Assembly: GCF_001995175.1 (NCBI RefSeq)
Contig: NZ_MUKN01000001.1
Location: 1-64,000 of the forward strand
DNA length: 64,000 bases
DNA from: Rathayibacter rhapontici
GTDB lineage: Bacteria; Actinomycetota; Actinomycetes; Actinomycetales; Microbacteriaceae
Reading direction: 5' to 3'
Below are positions 1-8,265 of the stretch, piece by piece. Both the position numbers and the translations under genes were made by a program. Within the stretch, counting starts at the first letter, position 1. Each line of letters begins with the position of its first letter. Under the pieces are notes generated by a model. That model saw only the letters and a list, made by a program, of their open reading frames with translations, was not told the origin of the DNA and searched no databases.

Positions 1-25
1 GCCCGCGCGCCGAGGGGCCGCGCTC

Positions 26-63
26 GCGCTGAGGCGCCGCCCGCGCGCTGAGGCGCCGCCCGG
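26..63. repeat. 19-bp tandem duplication
   Basis: The unit gcgctgaggcgccgcccgc at 26-44 is followed directly by a second copy at 45-63 with its last base changed. It lies in the leader region before the first gene. No function is evident. The rest of 1-131 shows no gene. Confidence 0.5.
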
Positions 64-131
64 AGCGGGCGCCGCGGCCCTAGGGTGAGCGGCACGCCGA
101 ACCCGCGGCGCCCCTCGAGGAAGGCCCCGCC

Positions 132-554
132 GTGGTCCCCGACATCAATCCCTGGGCCGTCGCCCTCGCCACCCTCTCGACGATGATCGTCGGCTCGGTC
201 TGGTACACCCCGAAGGTCTTCGGCACGCTCTGGATGCGCCTCACCGGCATCACCGACGAGAGCATGCGCACCCGCAGCGCGGTGGTGCCGATCCTGGTGA
301 CCCTGGTCGTCAGCCTCGTCACCGCGCTGGTCCTGGCCGGCTGCGTCGACATCGCGCACGCCTTCTACGGCGGCAGCTGGTTCGCGAACTCCCTGATCAC
401 CGGTCTGTTCCTCTTCGTCGGCTTCACCGCTGCCCGGATGATCACCCACGACGCCTTCGAGGGCCGCCCCGCGAAGCTCACGATCCTCAACGTGACGCAC
501 GAGCTCGTGACGATCCTGGTGATGTCGGTGATCATCGGCCTGCTGCCGGCATGA
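132..554 (+). CDS. DUF1761 family membrane protein
   Basis: A 140-residue integral membrane protein with about four hydrophobic segments (roughly residues 8-27, 50-75, 85-105 and 118-138) and the N-terminal motif 'VGSVWYTPKVFGTLWM', which is typical of the DUF1761 family. That family has no established biochemical role. The GTG start is supported by GAGGAAGG at 117-124, seven bases upstream. The stop overlaps the ATG of the next gene in an ATGA junction, so the two are probably translated together. Family assignment is by recognition; function is unknown. Confidence 0.8.
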   Translation: MVPDINPWAVALATLSTMIVGSVWYTPKVFGTLWMRLTGITDESMRTRSAVVPILVTLVVSLVTALVLAGCVDIAHAFYGGSWFANSLITGLFLFVGFTAARMITHDAFEGRPAKLTILNVTHELVTILVMSVIIGLLPA

Positions 555-937
555 GTGCTCCGCGCTCAGGTGCCCGGAACGGCTGCCGACGCGCCGCGAG
601 AACGCGCCTTCCCGGGCGACTCGGCGCACAGGCCGGGGTGGCGACCGCGATGGCGCTCGCGCTGGCGGGCTGTGCGCCCGGCCTCTCGGCGTCCGCGACC
701 GACGCCTGCAACCAGCACGCCTACTGGGTGAGCGGGGGGCAGCTGGAGGAGCGGCGCGAGCGCATCGCCGAGACCGTCGCCGAGCTGCTGACGGCCGACG
801 ATCCGGCCGAGCTCCGGACCGCGTCGGCCGCGATGACGGCGGCACTCGGCTCCGGTGATGAGGCCGGCTTCACTGCCGCGTCGGCCGCCTTCGCGGACGC
901 CTGCGGCGAGAACGGGTGGGAGCCCCTCGAAGGCTGA
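551..937 (+). CDS. Small putative lipoprotein, unknown function
   Basis: A 128-residue product that starts inside the stop of the DUF1761 gene (ATGA overlap). Basic residues are followed by a hydrophobic stretch ending in the lipobox-like 'LALAGC' (Cys about 41), which suggests membrane-anchored export. The N-region is long for a signal peptide (about 30 residues), so a later start is possible. The mature part is Ala/Glu-rich, probably helical, with two Cys (in 'DACNQHAYW' and 'ADACGENGW') that could form a disulphide. No family is recognised. Coupling to the membrane protein is the only functional hint. Confidence 0.6.
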   Translation: MSAPRSGARNGCRRAARTRLPGRLGAQAGVATAMALALAGCAPGLSASATDACNQHAYWVSGGQLEERRERIAETVAELLTADDPAELRTASAAMTAALGSGDEAGFTAASAAFADACGENGWEPLEG

Positions 938-966
938 CGCCGGCCATCGGACCTCGGAGGACGCGG

Positions 967-1004
967 GTCTCGACACGCCGCTGCGCGGCCGCTCGACCGG
1001 CAAG
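967..1004. repeat. Dispersed intergenic palindromic element (single unit)
   Basis: A 'GTCTCGACACGCC-GCTGCGCGGC-CGCTCGACCGGCAAG' type unit lies between convergent genes. The inner arms form a short hairpin. It is a degenerate member of the family seen again at 3.7, 10.6, 10.8, 18.2, 32.6, 36.0 and 58.6 kb. It may act as a bidirectional terminator-like or REP-like element. Confidence 0.6.
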
Positions 1005-1024
1005 GGGGCCGCGCGCCCCCGTCG

Positions 1025-2390
1025 TCAGAGCGCCCGCCGCAGCGCGATGCGCGCCGTCACCCCGCCGCCCGGGGTGTCGAGCAGCTCGATCGTCCCGGAG
1101 TCGTGCTCGACGACCTGCCGCGCGATCGCGAGGCCGAGTCCGGAGCCGTCGGGGCTGGCACTCCAGAAGCGGTCGAACGCGCGGGCGCGGTCGGCGGCGC
1201 TCATCCCCGGACCCGTGTCGGCGATCTCGACGACCACCTCCTGTCCGCGCTCGGCCACGCGCAGGAGCACCCGACCGGCGCCCGCGTGCAGCGCGTTGTC
1301 GACGAGGTTGTCGACGCCTGCTCGAGGTGCCCGGGAGTGAGGAGCGCCCGCGGTGCGCCGCGCGACGCCGACAGGACGAGCTCGGCGCCCGCGTCGTCGG
1401 CCGCCGCGGCCCAGAACGCCGCCCGCTCCCGCAGCAGCGCCGCGACGTCGACGGGCTCGCGCGGACGCGTGGGCGCCTGGCTCCGCGCGAGCACCAGCAG
1501 GTCCGAGACGAGGCGTCCGAGCCGGCCCGCCTCGGCGAGCGCCCGGTCGACGGCGGCGCGGTCGCCGGGCGACTCGAGGCGGTCGTGCAGGTTGTCGAGG
1601 CTCAGCCGCAGCGCGGTGAGCGGCGTGCGGAGCTGGTGCGAGGCGTCGGCCGTGAACGCCTGCTGGGCGGCGAGCAGCACGCCGATCCGGTGCGCGCCGT
1701 CGTTGAGGGTCTCGGCCAGGCGCCGCGTCTCGGCGGGCCCGACCGACGCGGGGTCGAGACGGGCGTCGAAGTCGCCCTGCGACATCCGCCCCGCCATCGC
1801 GTCGAGCAGGCGGAGGGGGCGCAGCAGCGAGGTGGAGACCAGGGCGCTCGCGAGCACCGCGAGCCCCAGCACCGCGAGTCCGACGGCGCCGCGGAACAGC
1901 CAGATCGACTGCAGCTGCTCGTCGACCGGCGCCGTGGGCAGGGTCAGCCGCACGGCGCGTCGACGACTCCGGCGTCGGTCGTGGCGGGCACGGTCACCTG
2001 GAGGCCCGGCTCGCCGAGCACCGAGTCCTCGCGCGAGCGCACGCGCTCCTCCCCCGCTAGCGCCGCCGCGAAATCGGAGTCGTCCGCCCCCGCGACCGCG
2101 CGGCCGAGCGCGGGAGCACCGTCGGGCGAGAGCAGCTCCACCCGCCCGTCGGTCTGCGCCTCGAGCTCGGCGCGCAGCCGCACGAGGGCCAGCTCGGCAC
2201 CCTCGGCGGTCTCCTCGTCGGCCTCCGTCGCGGTCGACAGCAGCACCGCGATGGTCCGCGCCTCGCGGAGCGCCACCTCGCGCTGGTCGTCGCGCAGCAC
2301 CCGGTCGAGGTCGAGCGCCACCGGCACGGTGAAGACGGCCAGGGCGAGAGTGACCAGCACGACGCACGCGGCGATCAGCCGACGGCGCAT
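1025..2390 (-). pseudogene. OmpR-partner sensor histidine kinase, two frameshifts as read
   Basis: Kinase paired with the response regulator upstream (TGATG overlap at 2390). Read across three frames it gives about 455 residues: TM1 near residues 5-25, an extracytoplasmic sensor region, TM2 ('AVGLAVLGLAVLASALV'), HAMP, dimerisation/H-box 'FTADASHQLRTPLTALRL' (His phosphoacceptor), N-box 'VDNLVDNALHAG', G1 'DTGPGM' and G2 'GSGLGLAIA'. Frame breaks are near 1955 and 1315. At both, adding one G after 'gcg' restores a normal sequence, and the total length is two bases short of a multiple of three. All catalytic boxes are present, so I think the gene is intact in the organism and the breaks are sequence errors, though decay cannot be excluded. 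Confidence 0.75.
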
Positions 2391-3094
2391 CAGGGCCGCT
2401 CCAGGCGGAAGCCCACTCCGCGCACGGTCGTGATCACCGCGGCGCCGGCGAGCTTCTGCCGCAGGGTCGAGACGTGCACGTCGAGCGTGCGCGTGGATCC
2501 GAACCAGTGGCTGTCCCACACCTCGTCGATCAGCGATTCGCGGGTGAGCACCGCGCCCACCGCGCCGGCCAGCGCGACGAGCAGGTCGAACTCCTTGGGA
2601 GCGAGCGCCAGCTCCTCGCCGTCGCGGTGCACGCGGCGGGCGGCGACGTCGATCGCGAGCGGCCCGAGCGCGATCACCGGGCGGGCCGGCGCCTCCCGGT
2701 CGAGGACCGCGTGACGCCTCGTCACCGCCCGGATCCGCGCCACGATCTCGCGCACCCCGAACGGCTTCGCGACGTAGTCGTCGGCGCCGACCTCCAGCCC
2801 CGCCACGGTGTCGATCTCGTCGCCGCGCGCGGTGATCACGATGATCGGCAGATCGGAGCGGGCACGCAGGCTGCGGCAGACGTCGAGCCCGTCCATGTCG
2901 GGCAGCCCGAGATCGAGCAGCACGACGTCCGGGGCGTCGGCGGCGAGCGCCTCGGCCCCGGTCGTCACCCAGTCGACCTCGAACCCGAAGCGCTCGAGCC
3001 CCTCCCGGAGGGACTGCGCGATCGAGGGGTCGTCTTCCACGAGCAGAACGAGCACCCTCGAGGGTCCCACCGCCGCCTGGGGAGGAGCGGTCAC
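2390..3094 (-). CDS. OmpR/PhoB-type response regulator
   Basis: A 234-residue regulator. The receiver domain (about residues 11-125) has the acidic pair in 'LVEDDPS', phosphoacceptor Asp in 'DVVLLDLGLPDMDG', the Thr in 'VITARGD' and Lys in 'YVAKPFG'. A C-terminal winged helix follows (about 140-232; 'KEFDLLVALA', 'RTLDVHVSTLRQKL', 'TVRGVGFRLE'). The GTG at 3094 is chosen because it overlaps the stop of the upstream lipoprotein gene (GTGA). The kinase follows with a 1-nt overlap, so lipoprotein, regulator and kinase form one translationally coupled operon. Its target is unknown; the cognate lipoprotein may report the signal. Confidence 0.9.
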   Translation of the reverse strand: MTAPPQAAVGPSRVLVLLVEDDPSIAQSLREGLERFGFEVDWVTTGAEALAADAPDVVLLDLGLPDMDGLDVCRSLRARSDLPIIVITARGDEIDTVAGLEVGADDYVAKPFGVREIVARIRAVTRRHAVLDREAPARPVIALGPLAIDVAARRVHRDGEELALAPKEFDLLVALAGAVGAVLTRESLIDEVWDSHWFGSTRTLDVHVSTLRQKLAGAAVITTVRGVGFRLERP

Positions 3095-3585
3095 GCCGCT
3101 GCCGGCTCCTTCGAGGAGTGGTGCTCGACGATCAGCCACTCGCCGTCGACCTGCTCGTAGACGAAGGTGAAGCGCGCGGGCACCACGTCGCCGCTCGCGC
3201 CCATCGTGAACGTGTAGAGCCCGGAGTGGGACACGGTGCCGTCGCCGAGATCGCGCACGACGCCCTCGGTGATCACGCCCTGCGGCTGGTTGTCGAGGAA
3301 CATGTCGAAGTAGCCGAGGCGCTCCTCCGGGGTGTCGTGCACGCCGGGCGAGACGGTGGGGAGGAGGACGGCGTCCTCGGCGTAGAAGGTGTTGACCGCC
3401 TCGGGGTCGCCCGTCGCGAGCGCGGCGTTCCACTCGTCGAACAGGCCCTGCACCTCGGAGTCGGACGGCGTCGCGAGCACCGGGGCCGAGGCCGCGACGG
3501 CTCCCGACGTGCAGCCGGTGAGGGCGAGGATCGCCGCCGCGGGAACGGCGAGCAGCGGGAGGGCGGTGCGGGTGCGGAGTGTCAT
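3091..3585 (-). CDS. SnoaL/DUF4440-like lipoprotein coupled to two-component system
   Basis: A 164-residue protein with a signal peptide ending in lipobox 'LALTGC' (Cys 25), so probably lipid-anchored outside the membrane. The mature part resembles the NTF2-like SnoaL/DUF4440/CaMKII-association fold ('FDEWNAALATGDPEAVNTFYAEDAVLLPTVS', shown in database names as SgcJ/EcaC-type), which forms a cone-shaped ligand pocket. It is the first gene of an operon with a response regulator and kinase and shares a GTGA junction with the regulator. I infer an accessory ligand-binding sensor or a target of the system; catalytic activity is not evident. The ATG has GAGGA upstream. Confidence 0.75.
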   Translation of the reverse strand: MTLRTRTALPLLAVPAAAILALTGCTSGAVAASAPVLATPSDSEVQGLFDEWNAALATGDPEAVNTFYAEDAVLLPTVSPGVHDTPEERLGYFDMFLDNQPQGVITEGVVRDLGDGTVSHSGLYTFTMGASGDVVPARFTFVYEQVDGEWLIVEHHSSKEPAAA

Positions 3586-3728
3586 GAGGAGGTCCTCGAG
3601 GTCGTGACCCGGGGCTTCCGGATCGAGCGGTCATCGGTGCAACCACTCTCTCGACCGGCCCGTCAGCGCTCCGTCAGGGGAGCATCAGGGCCGGGACAGG
3701 GTTCGCCCCGGACCCCGGCGGGGGGGCA

Positions 3729-3855
3729 GGTCTCGAGACGCCGCTGCGCGGCTGCTCGACCAGCGAGGATCCGCTCCGAGCTCGCGCACCGGGCCGAGGC
3801 CGGATGCCTCCCCCTGCTGATCGAGTAGCCCGCGCAGCGGCCGTATCGAGATCCA
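3729..3855. repeat. Pair of dispersed palindromic elements in opposite orientation
   Basis: One unit at 3729-3766 (starts GGTCTCGAGACGCC) and its inverse at 3814-3855 (starts CTGCTGATCGAGTAGCC, ends TATCGAGATCCA). They occupy most of the 342-nt gap between the lipoprotein gene and the NYN gene. The two can pair with each other, and each can form a small GC hairpin. Nothing else was seen in the gap besides presumed promoters. Confidence 0.7.
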
Positions 3856-3927
3856 CCCCCGCCGATCCTCGTCGCCGACGCCGGACGGGGGTCGGGTCGA
3901 CGGCCGTCGACCTGCCAGGCTCAGAGC

Positions 3928-4704
3928 ATGAACGCCCCCAGCGATCTGCTCGCCGTCCTCGTCGATGCCGACAACGTCCCTCCGTCCCGGATCGGGGCCG
4001 TCCTCGCGGAGGTCGCCCGCTTCGGCACGGCCTCGGTGAAGAGGGTCTACGGCGACTGGACGAGCACGCAGCTCACCAGCTGGAAGACCGCTGCGAGCGA
4101 GCACGTCATCCAGCCCATGCAGCAGTTCGCGCACACCAAGGGCAAGAACTCGACGGACAGCGCGCTCATCATCGACGCGATGGACCTGCTCTACACGGGG
4201 AGGTTCCAGGGCTTCTGCATCGTCTCCTCGGACAGCGACTTCACGCGGCTCGCCTCCCGGATCCGGGAGCAGGGGATCACCGTCTACGGATTCGGCGAGC
4301 GCAAGACGCCGACGTCCTTCCGCAACGCCTGCGACCAGTTCACCTACCTCGACGTCCTCGAGGTCATGGCCGGCGAGTCCGCACCCACCGTTCCGGCGCC
4401 GGAACGACCGGCGCCGTCCTCGCCCCAGGACGATCCGCGTCTCATCGAGGGGCTCCGGAACAGCGTCAGCACCGCATCGTCCGAAGACGGATGGGCGAGC
4501 CTCGCGGCCGTGGGGCAGCTCCTGCGCAAATGGCGCTCGGACTTCGACTCCCGCAACTGGGGCTACGCGAAGCTGTCCGAGCTGGTCCGGGCCACGGGTC
4601 AGTTCACGGTCGAGTCGACGGCGACCGGGCACCGCGTCCGCACGGGAGTCTCCTCCCCGGCACGATCCCGTCGCGGGACGGCAGGACGCGGCACCGAGGC
4701 CTGA
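3928..4704 (+). CDS. NYN-domain nuclease-like protein with OST-HTH/LOTUS domain
   Basis: A 258-residue protein. Residues about 8-145 form a NYN (PIN-like) domain with the expected acidic residues: Asp in 'VLVDADNVP' (13, 15), 'STDSALIIDAMD' (77, 84) and 'SSDSDFTRLAS' (102, 104). A Pro-rich linker (150-168) leads to an OST-HTH/LOTUS-like domain (about 170-240; 'WASLAAVGQLLRKW', 'WGYAKLSELVRATG'). NYN domains are RNases of the PIN superfamily and LOTUS domains bind RNA, so a ribonuclease or RNA-binding regulator is likely; the target is unknown. It is monocistronic and followed by a terminator shared with the convergent tctA. Confidence 0.85.
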   Translation: MNAPSDLLAVLVDADNVPPSRIGAVLAEVARFGTASVKRVYGDWTSTQLTSWKTAASEHVIQPMQQFAHTKGKNSTDSALIIDAMDLLYTGRFQGFCIVSSDSDFTRLASRIREQGITVYGFGERKTPTSFRNACDQFTYLDVLEVMAGESAPTVPAPERPAPSSPQDDPRLIEGLRNSVSTASSEDGWASLAAVGQLLRKWRSDFDSRNWGYAKLSELVRATGQFTVESTATGHRVRTGVSSPARSRRGTAGRGTEA

Positions 4705-4749
4705 TCTCCTCCGCCCCGTCGAACCCACTGACGACGAGACGTCCCCGTG

Positions 4750-4787
4750 CCGTCGAGACGTCCCGCTGCTGCGGGCTGTCTCGACGG
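4750..4787. terminator. Hairpin between convergent NYN gene and tctA
   Basis: CCGTCGAGAC at 4750-4759 pairs perfectly with GTCTCGACGG at 4778-4787. Inside it CCCGC/GCGGG (4762-4766 / 4771-4775) extends the stem. There is no U-tract, as is common in actinobacteria. Its position between two converging genes supports bidirectional termination. Confidence 0.65.
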
Positions 4788-4816
4788 TCCGAGGACGTCT
4801 CGTGGAGGGGCGGGTC

Positions 4817-6478
4817 CTACTTCTTGCGGCGGGGGCCCTTCTCGACCGTGCGGATCCCGGTCGTCCCCGTCACCTGGTTCACGCCCGTGGTGTCGATGTC
4901 GGTCGGGCGCTCGCCCGGGCGGTAGGCGGTGTCGACCGCCGACTGCACCGACTCGTCGACGACCGTCGCCGCGGCGATCGCCCGCTCCATCCGGCTCTGG
5001 CGCGAGCGGAGGTAGAGGCCGAGCGCGATGATCACGATCAGCGCGAGGTACGCGAAGGCCGCGAACGGACGGGTGACCAGCGCCGTCAGGTCTCCCTGCG
5101 AGAGCTGCAGCGCCCGGCGCAGCTGCGCCTCCGCCATCGGGCCGAGGATCAGCCCGATCACCAGCGGCGCGACCGGGTAGCCGAAGCGGCGGAGGAAGTA
5201 GCCCACCACTCCGACGACCAGCAGGATCACGATGTCGACCGTCGAGAAGTTGACGGCGTACGCGCCCAGCACCGCGAAGGTCAGGATGCCCGCGTAGAGG
5301 TACGGACGCGGGATCTGCAGCAGCTTCACCCACATGCCCACCAGCGGCAGGTTCAGCACCAGCAGCATCACGTTGCCGATGTAGAGGCTCGCGATCAGCG
5401 CCCAGACGAGTCCCGGCTGGTTCGTGAACAGCTGCGGTCCCGGCTGGATGCCGTAGCTCTGGAACGCCGAGAGGATGATCGCGGCGGTCGCGGTCGTCGG
5501 CAGTCCCAGCGTCAGCAGCGGCACGAGCACGCCCGCCGCCGCCGCGTTGTTCGCCGACTCCGGACCGGCCACGCCCTCGATCGCTCCGCGGCCGAACTCG
5601 TGCTTGTGCTTCGAGAGCTTGCGCTCGGTCGCGTACGACAGGAACGTCGCCACATCCGCGCCGCCGGCCGGGATCGTGCCGATCGGGAAGCCGATCGCGG
5701 TGCCGCGCAGCCACGGCTTCCACGAGCGCTTGAAGTCGTCGCGGGTCATCCAGCTGCGCCATCCGCGGGTGACGGGGATCACCTGGATGCCGCCGTGCCG
5801 CATCCGCGACGCCACGTAGAGCGTCTCGCCGACCGCGAAGAGGCCGACCGCCACGAGCACCACGTCGATGCCGTCGGCCAGCGGCAGCAGTCCGAACGTG
5901 TAGCGCTGCTGGCCCGAGAGGATCTCGGTGCCCACCAGGCCCACGAAGAGGCCCAGGCCCAGCGAGCTGAGACCGCGCCAGACGGAGGAGCCCAGCAGGG
6001 CGCCCACGGTGATGAACGCGATGACCATGAGCGCCACGTAGTCGGCGGGAGCGAGGTTCACGGCCCAGGCCGCGATGGTCGGGGCGAGCAGGGTCAGCAG
6101 CACCGTGGCGACGGTGCCGGCCACGAACGACCCGAGGGCCGCCGTGGCGAGGGCCGCGGCTCCGCGCCCCATCTTCGCCATCTTGTTGCCCTCGAGCGCG
6201 GTGACGATCGAGGCCGACTCCCCCGGCGTGTTCAGCAGGATGCTCGTGGTCGAGCCGCCGTACATGCCGCCGTAGTAGATGCCGGCGAAGGTGATCAGCG
6301 CCGCGGTGGGGTCGAGCGTGTAGGTCAGGGGCAGCAGCAGAGCCACCGTCATGGCCGGGCCGATGCCGGGCAGCACGCCGACGGCCGTGCCGACCAGCAC
6401 GCCCAGGAACGCGAAGATCAGGTACTGGGGCTGCGCGGCGATCGCGAAGCCCTCGAGCAGTGCCGAGATGTTGTCCAC
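4817..6478 (-). CDS. tctA: Tripartite tricarboxylate transporter large permease TctA
   Basis: A 553-residue membrane protein with about 10-12 hydrophobic segments and the TctA hallmark near residues 33-50 ('[18 protein letters not shown]') and '[20 protein letters not shown]'. Length is slightly above the usual 500 because of a polar C-terminal tail ending in Arg/Lys. TctA forms the ion-coupled translocation channel with TctB and receives carboxylate from the periplasmic-type binding protein TctC. GTG start at 6478, one base from the tctB stop. It is the last gene of tctCBA. The substrate is probably a di- or tricarboxylate; specificity cannot be read from sequence. Confidence 0.93.
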   Translation of the reverse strand: MDNISALLEGFAIAAQPQYLIFAFLGVLVGTAVGVLPGIGPAMTVALLLPLTYTLDPTAALITFAGIYYGGMYGGSTTSILLNTPGESASIVTALEGNKMAKMGRGAAALATAALGSFVAGTVATVLLTLLAPTIAAWAVNLAPADYVALMVIAFITVGALLGSSVWRGLSSLGLGLFVGLVGTEILSGQQRYTFGLLPLADGIDVVLVAVGLFAVGETLYVASRMRHGGIQVIPVTRGWRSWMTRDDFKRSWKPWLRGTAIGFPIGTIPAGGADVATFLSYATERKLSKHKHEFGRGAIEGVAGPESANNAAAAGVLVPLLTLGLPTTATAAIILSAFQSYGIQPGPQLFTNQPGLVWALIASLYIGNVMLLVLNLPLVGMWVKLLQIPRPYLYAGILTFAVLGAYAVNFSTVDIVILLVVGVVGYFLRRFGYPVAPLVIGLILGPMAEAQLRRALQLSQGDLTALVTRPFAAFAYLALIVIIALGLYLRSRQSRMERAIAAATVVDESVQSAVDTAYRPGERPTDIDTTGVNQVTGTTGIRTVEKGPRRKK

Positions 6479-6479
6479 G

Positions 6480-7042
6480 TCAGCCTCCGATCGCGTCGAG
6501 GAAGGGCTGCAGCCAGCCCAGGAGCGGACCCAGCGGCAGCGAGAGCCCGAGCAGACCGCCGAAGACGATCTGCACGACCAGGCCCAGCGCCAGGCCGACG
6601 AGGATCGCGACCCACCACTTCTTCGCGCCCAGCGACCAGGCCACTCCGCCGAAGAGCACGGCCGCGGCGAGTGCCCAGCCGATCAGGTCGACGAGGACGA
6701 TGTGCGCGATGACGAAGGCGACGAGCTTGCCGAGGGTGACCCAGTCGGTCTTCGCCGTGGAGTCGATGTCCTCGCCCTCCTCCTGCGGACCGAGACGGCC
6801 GCGGAGGACGTCGATCAGCACCATGACCGCCGAGAAGGTGAGGATGCCGCTGACCAGGAACGGGAAGACCCTCGGCCCGACCTGCGAGCCGGCGCCGGGG
6901 GCGCGGATCGAGAACGCGCCGACGAAGACGAAGATCCCCAGCGCGACGGCGAGCACCGCGAAGATCAGCTCGCCGATCAGGCGGCCCCGGTCGCGCGGGC
7001 CGCATCCGTCCCCGGGGCCACCGGAGGAGCGGACGTCGACAT
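6480..7042 (-). pseudogene. tctB: TctB small permease, one frameshift near the N-terminus as read
   Basis: Small four-helix subunit of the TctABC transporter. The body is about 170 residues ('GIFVFVGAFSIRAPG', 'VGPRVFPFLVSGIL', '[20 protein letters not shown]'). The natural start is ATG 7042, which overlaps the tctC stop (TGATG) and gives 'MSTSAPPVAPGTDAARATGAA' before running to a stop. One extra base near 6990 (after 'gcgcg') would join this leader to 'DRGRLIGELIFAVLAVALG'. If the leader is not used, a GTG at 6956 gives a 158-residue protein lacking the first helix start. Sequence error is the likely cause. Confidence 0.75.
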
Positions 7043-8045
7043 CAGTCGACCAGCCCGATGTTCTTCAGCGTCGCGCCGACCTCGGTGATGTCGCTCTCGA
7101 GGAAGTCGCCGAACTCGTCGCCGGTGAGGAACGCGTCGGTCCAGCCGCGGGTCGCGAGCTCCTCGGTCCACGCCTCGGTGCCGTGCAGCTCGGTGACGAG
7201 GTCCGTGAGGGCCGCGGTCTCCTCCTCCGTGATGTCGGAGGGGGCGAGCACGCCGCGCCAGTTGGTGAGGGTCACGTCGTAGCCGGCCTCGGTCATGGTC
7301 TCGACGTCCGGGAGGGACTCGACGGGCTCGGCCGAGGAGACGGCGAGGGCGCGCATGGTGCCGGCCTCGATGTGCTCGAGGAACTCGCCCACGCCCGAGA
7401 TGCCGGCGCCGACGTTGTTGCCGAGGATCAGCGAGACGGCCTCGCCACCGCCCGAGTTCGGGATGTAGTTGAGCTTCTCGGCGATCTCGTCGCCCGAGAG
7501 GCCGGCCGACTCGAGGAGCAGGCCCGCGAGGATGTGGTCGGCGCCGCCCGCGGAGCCGCCGGTGACGGTCACCTCCTGGCCCTTGTCGACGATGTCGTCG
7601 GCGAGGTCCTCGAGGGTCTCGTACTCGGACTCGGCCGGCACCACGATGACGAGCGACTCCTCGGTGAGGCGGGCGATCGGAGTCGTGTCCTCCATCCGCA
7701 CGTCGGCGGCGTTGGTCTCGACCGCGCCGACCATCACGAGGCCGGTGACCATGAGGGTGTTCGGGTCCTTCTCGTTGGCGAGGGAGGCGAGGCCGACGGT
7801 GCCGCCCGCGCCGCCCACGTTGGTGACGGGCGCCGAGCCGACGAGCTCCTCGGCGGTCAGCAGCTGCGACATGGCGCGGCCGGTCTGGTCCCAGCCGCCG
7901 CCCGGGTCGGCGGGGACGATGATCTGGAGCGACTCGACGGCGCGCCGGCGGCGGCGGGCTCCTCAGAGGCGGTGCCTCCGGACGAGCAGGCGGTGAGGGC
8001 GAGGGTCGAGGCGGCGAGCACGACGAGGAAGGGCTTGGATCGCAT
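7042..8045 (-). pseudogene. tctC: TctC solute-binding lipoprotein, one frameshift as read
   Basis: Extracytoplasmic binding protein of the Bug/TctC family. The leader ends in lipobox 'LALTAC' (Cys 20). After a break near 7942 the frame continues as 'ESLQIIVPADPGGGWDQTGRAM', which is the family's conserved N-terminal ligand-loop region, followed by 'NVGGAGGTVGLASLA' and 'PNSGGGEAVSLILGNNVGAG'. Adding one G after 'ggcgcg' restores the frame, and the length is one base short of a multiple of three. The restored protein is about 334 residues, normal for the family. It is first in tctCBA, divergent from the DcuS-like kinase, which probably controls it. Confidence 0.85.
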
Positions 8046-8147
8046 GGTTCTTTCTCTCCTTTGAGAACTCCCGAGTGCGAGATCGGGGGGCTGCGCCGCT
8101 GCGGCGCGCGAGTCAGAACCTAGTGACGGGGACGCGGCGGCCGCGGC

Positions 8148-8178
8148 TTCGGTAACTAAGAGCGGGCTTTCGTAACTA
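8148..8178. promoter_or_regulatory. Direct repeats in the tctC/dcuS-like intergenic region
   Basis: TTCGGTAACTA (8148-8158) and TTTCGTAACTA (8168-8178) are direct repeats exactly 20 bp apart, about two helical turns, between the divergent tctCBA operon and its neighbouring two-component genes. This layout fits binding of a response-regulator dimer. The link to the regulator at 9882 is inference. Confidence 0.5.
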
Positions 8179-8265
8179 TTGGTCGACAGCCGGTCGGTCT
8201 CGATCCGGTCCCGGAGCGACGTGGCGGCACCCGTGGCGCGTCATGATGGGCAGGTGGTTCGGGCA

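Noticed and set aside
916-2433. Long open frame (about 505 codons) on the plus strand opposite the sensor kinase
   Set aside because: Arg/Ala-rich composition with no domain; the minus strand carries clear kinase motifs. Antisense open frames are expected at this GC content.
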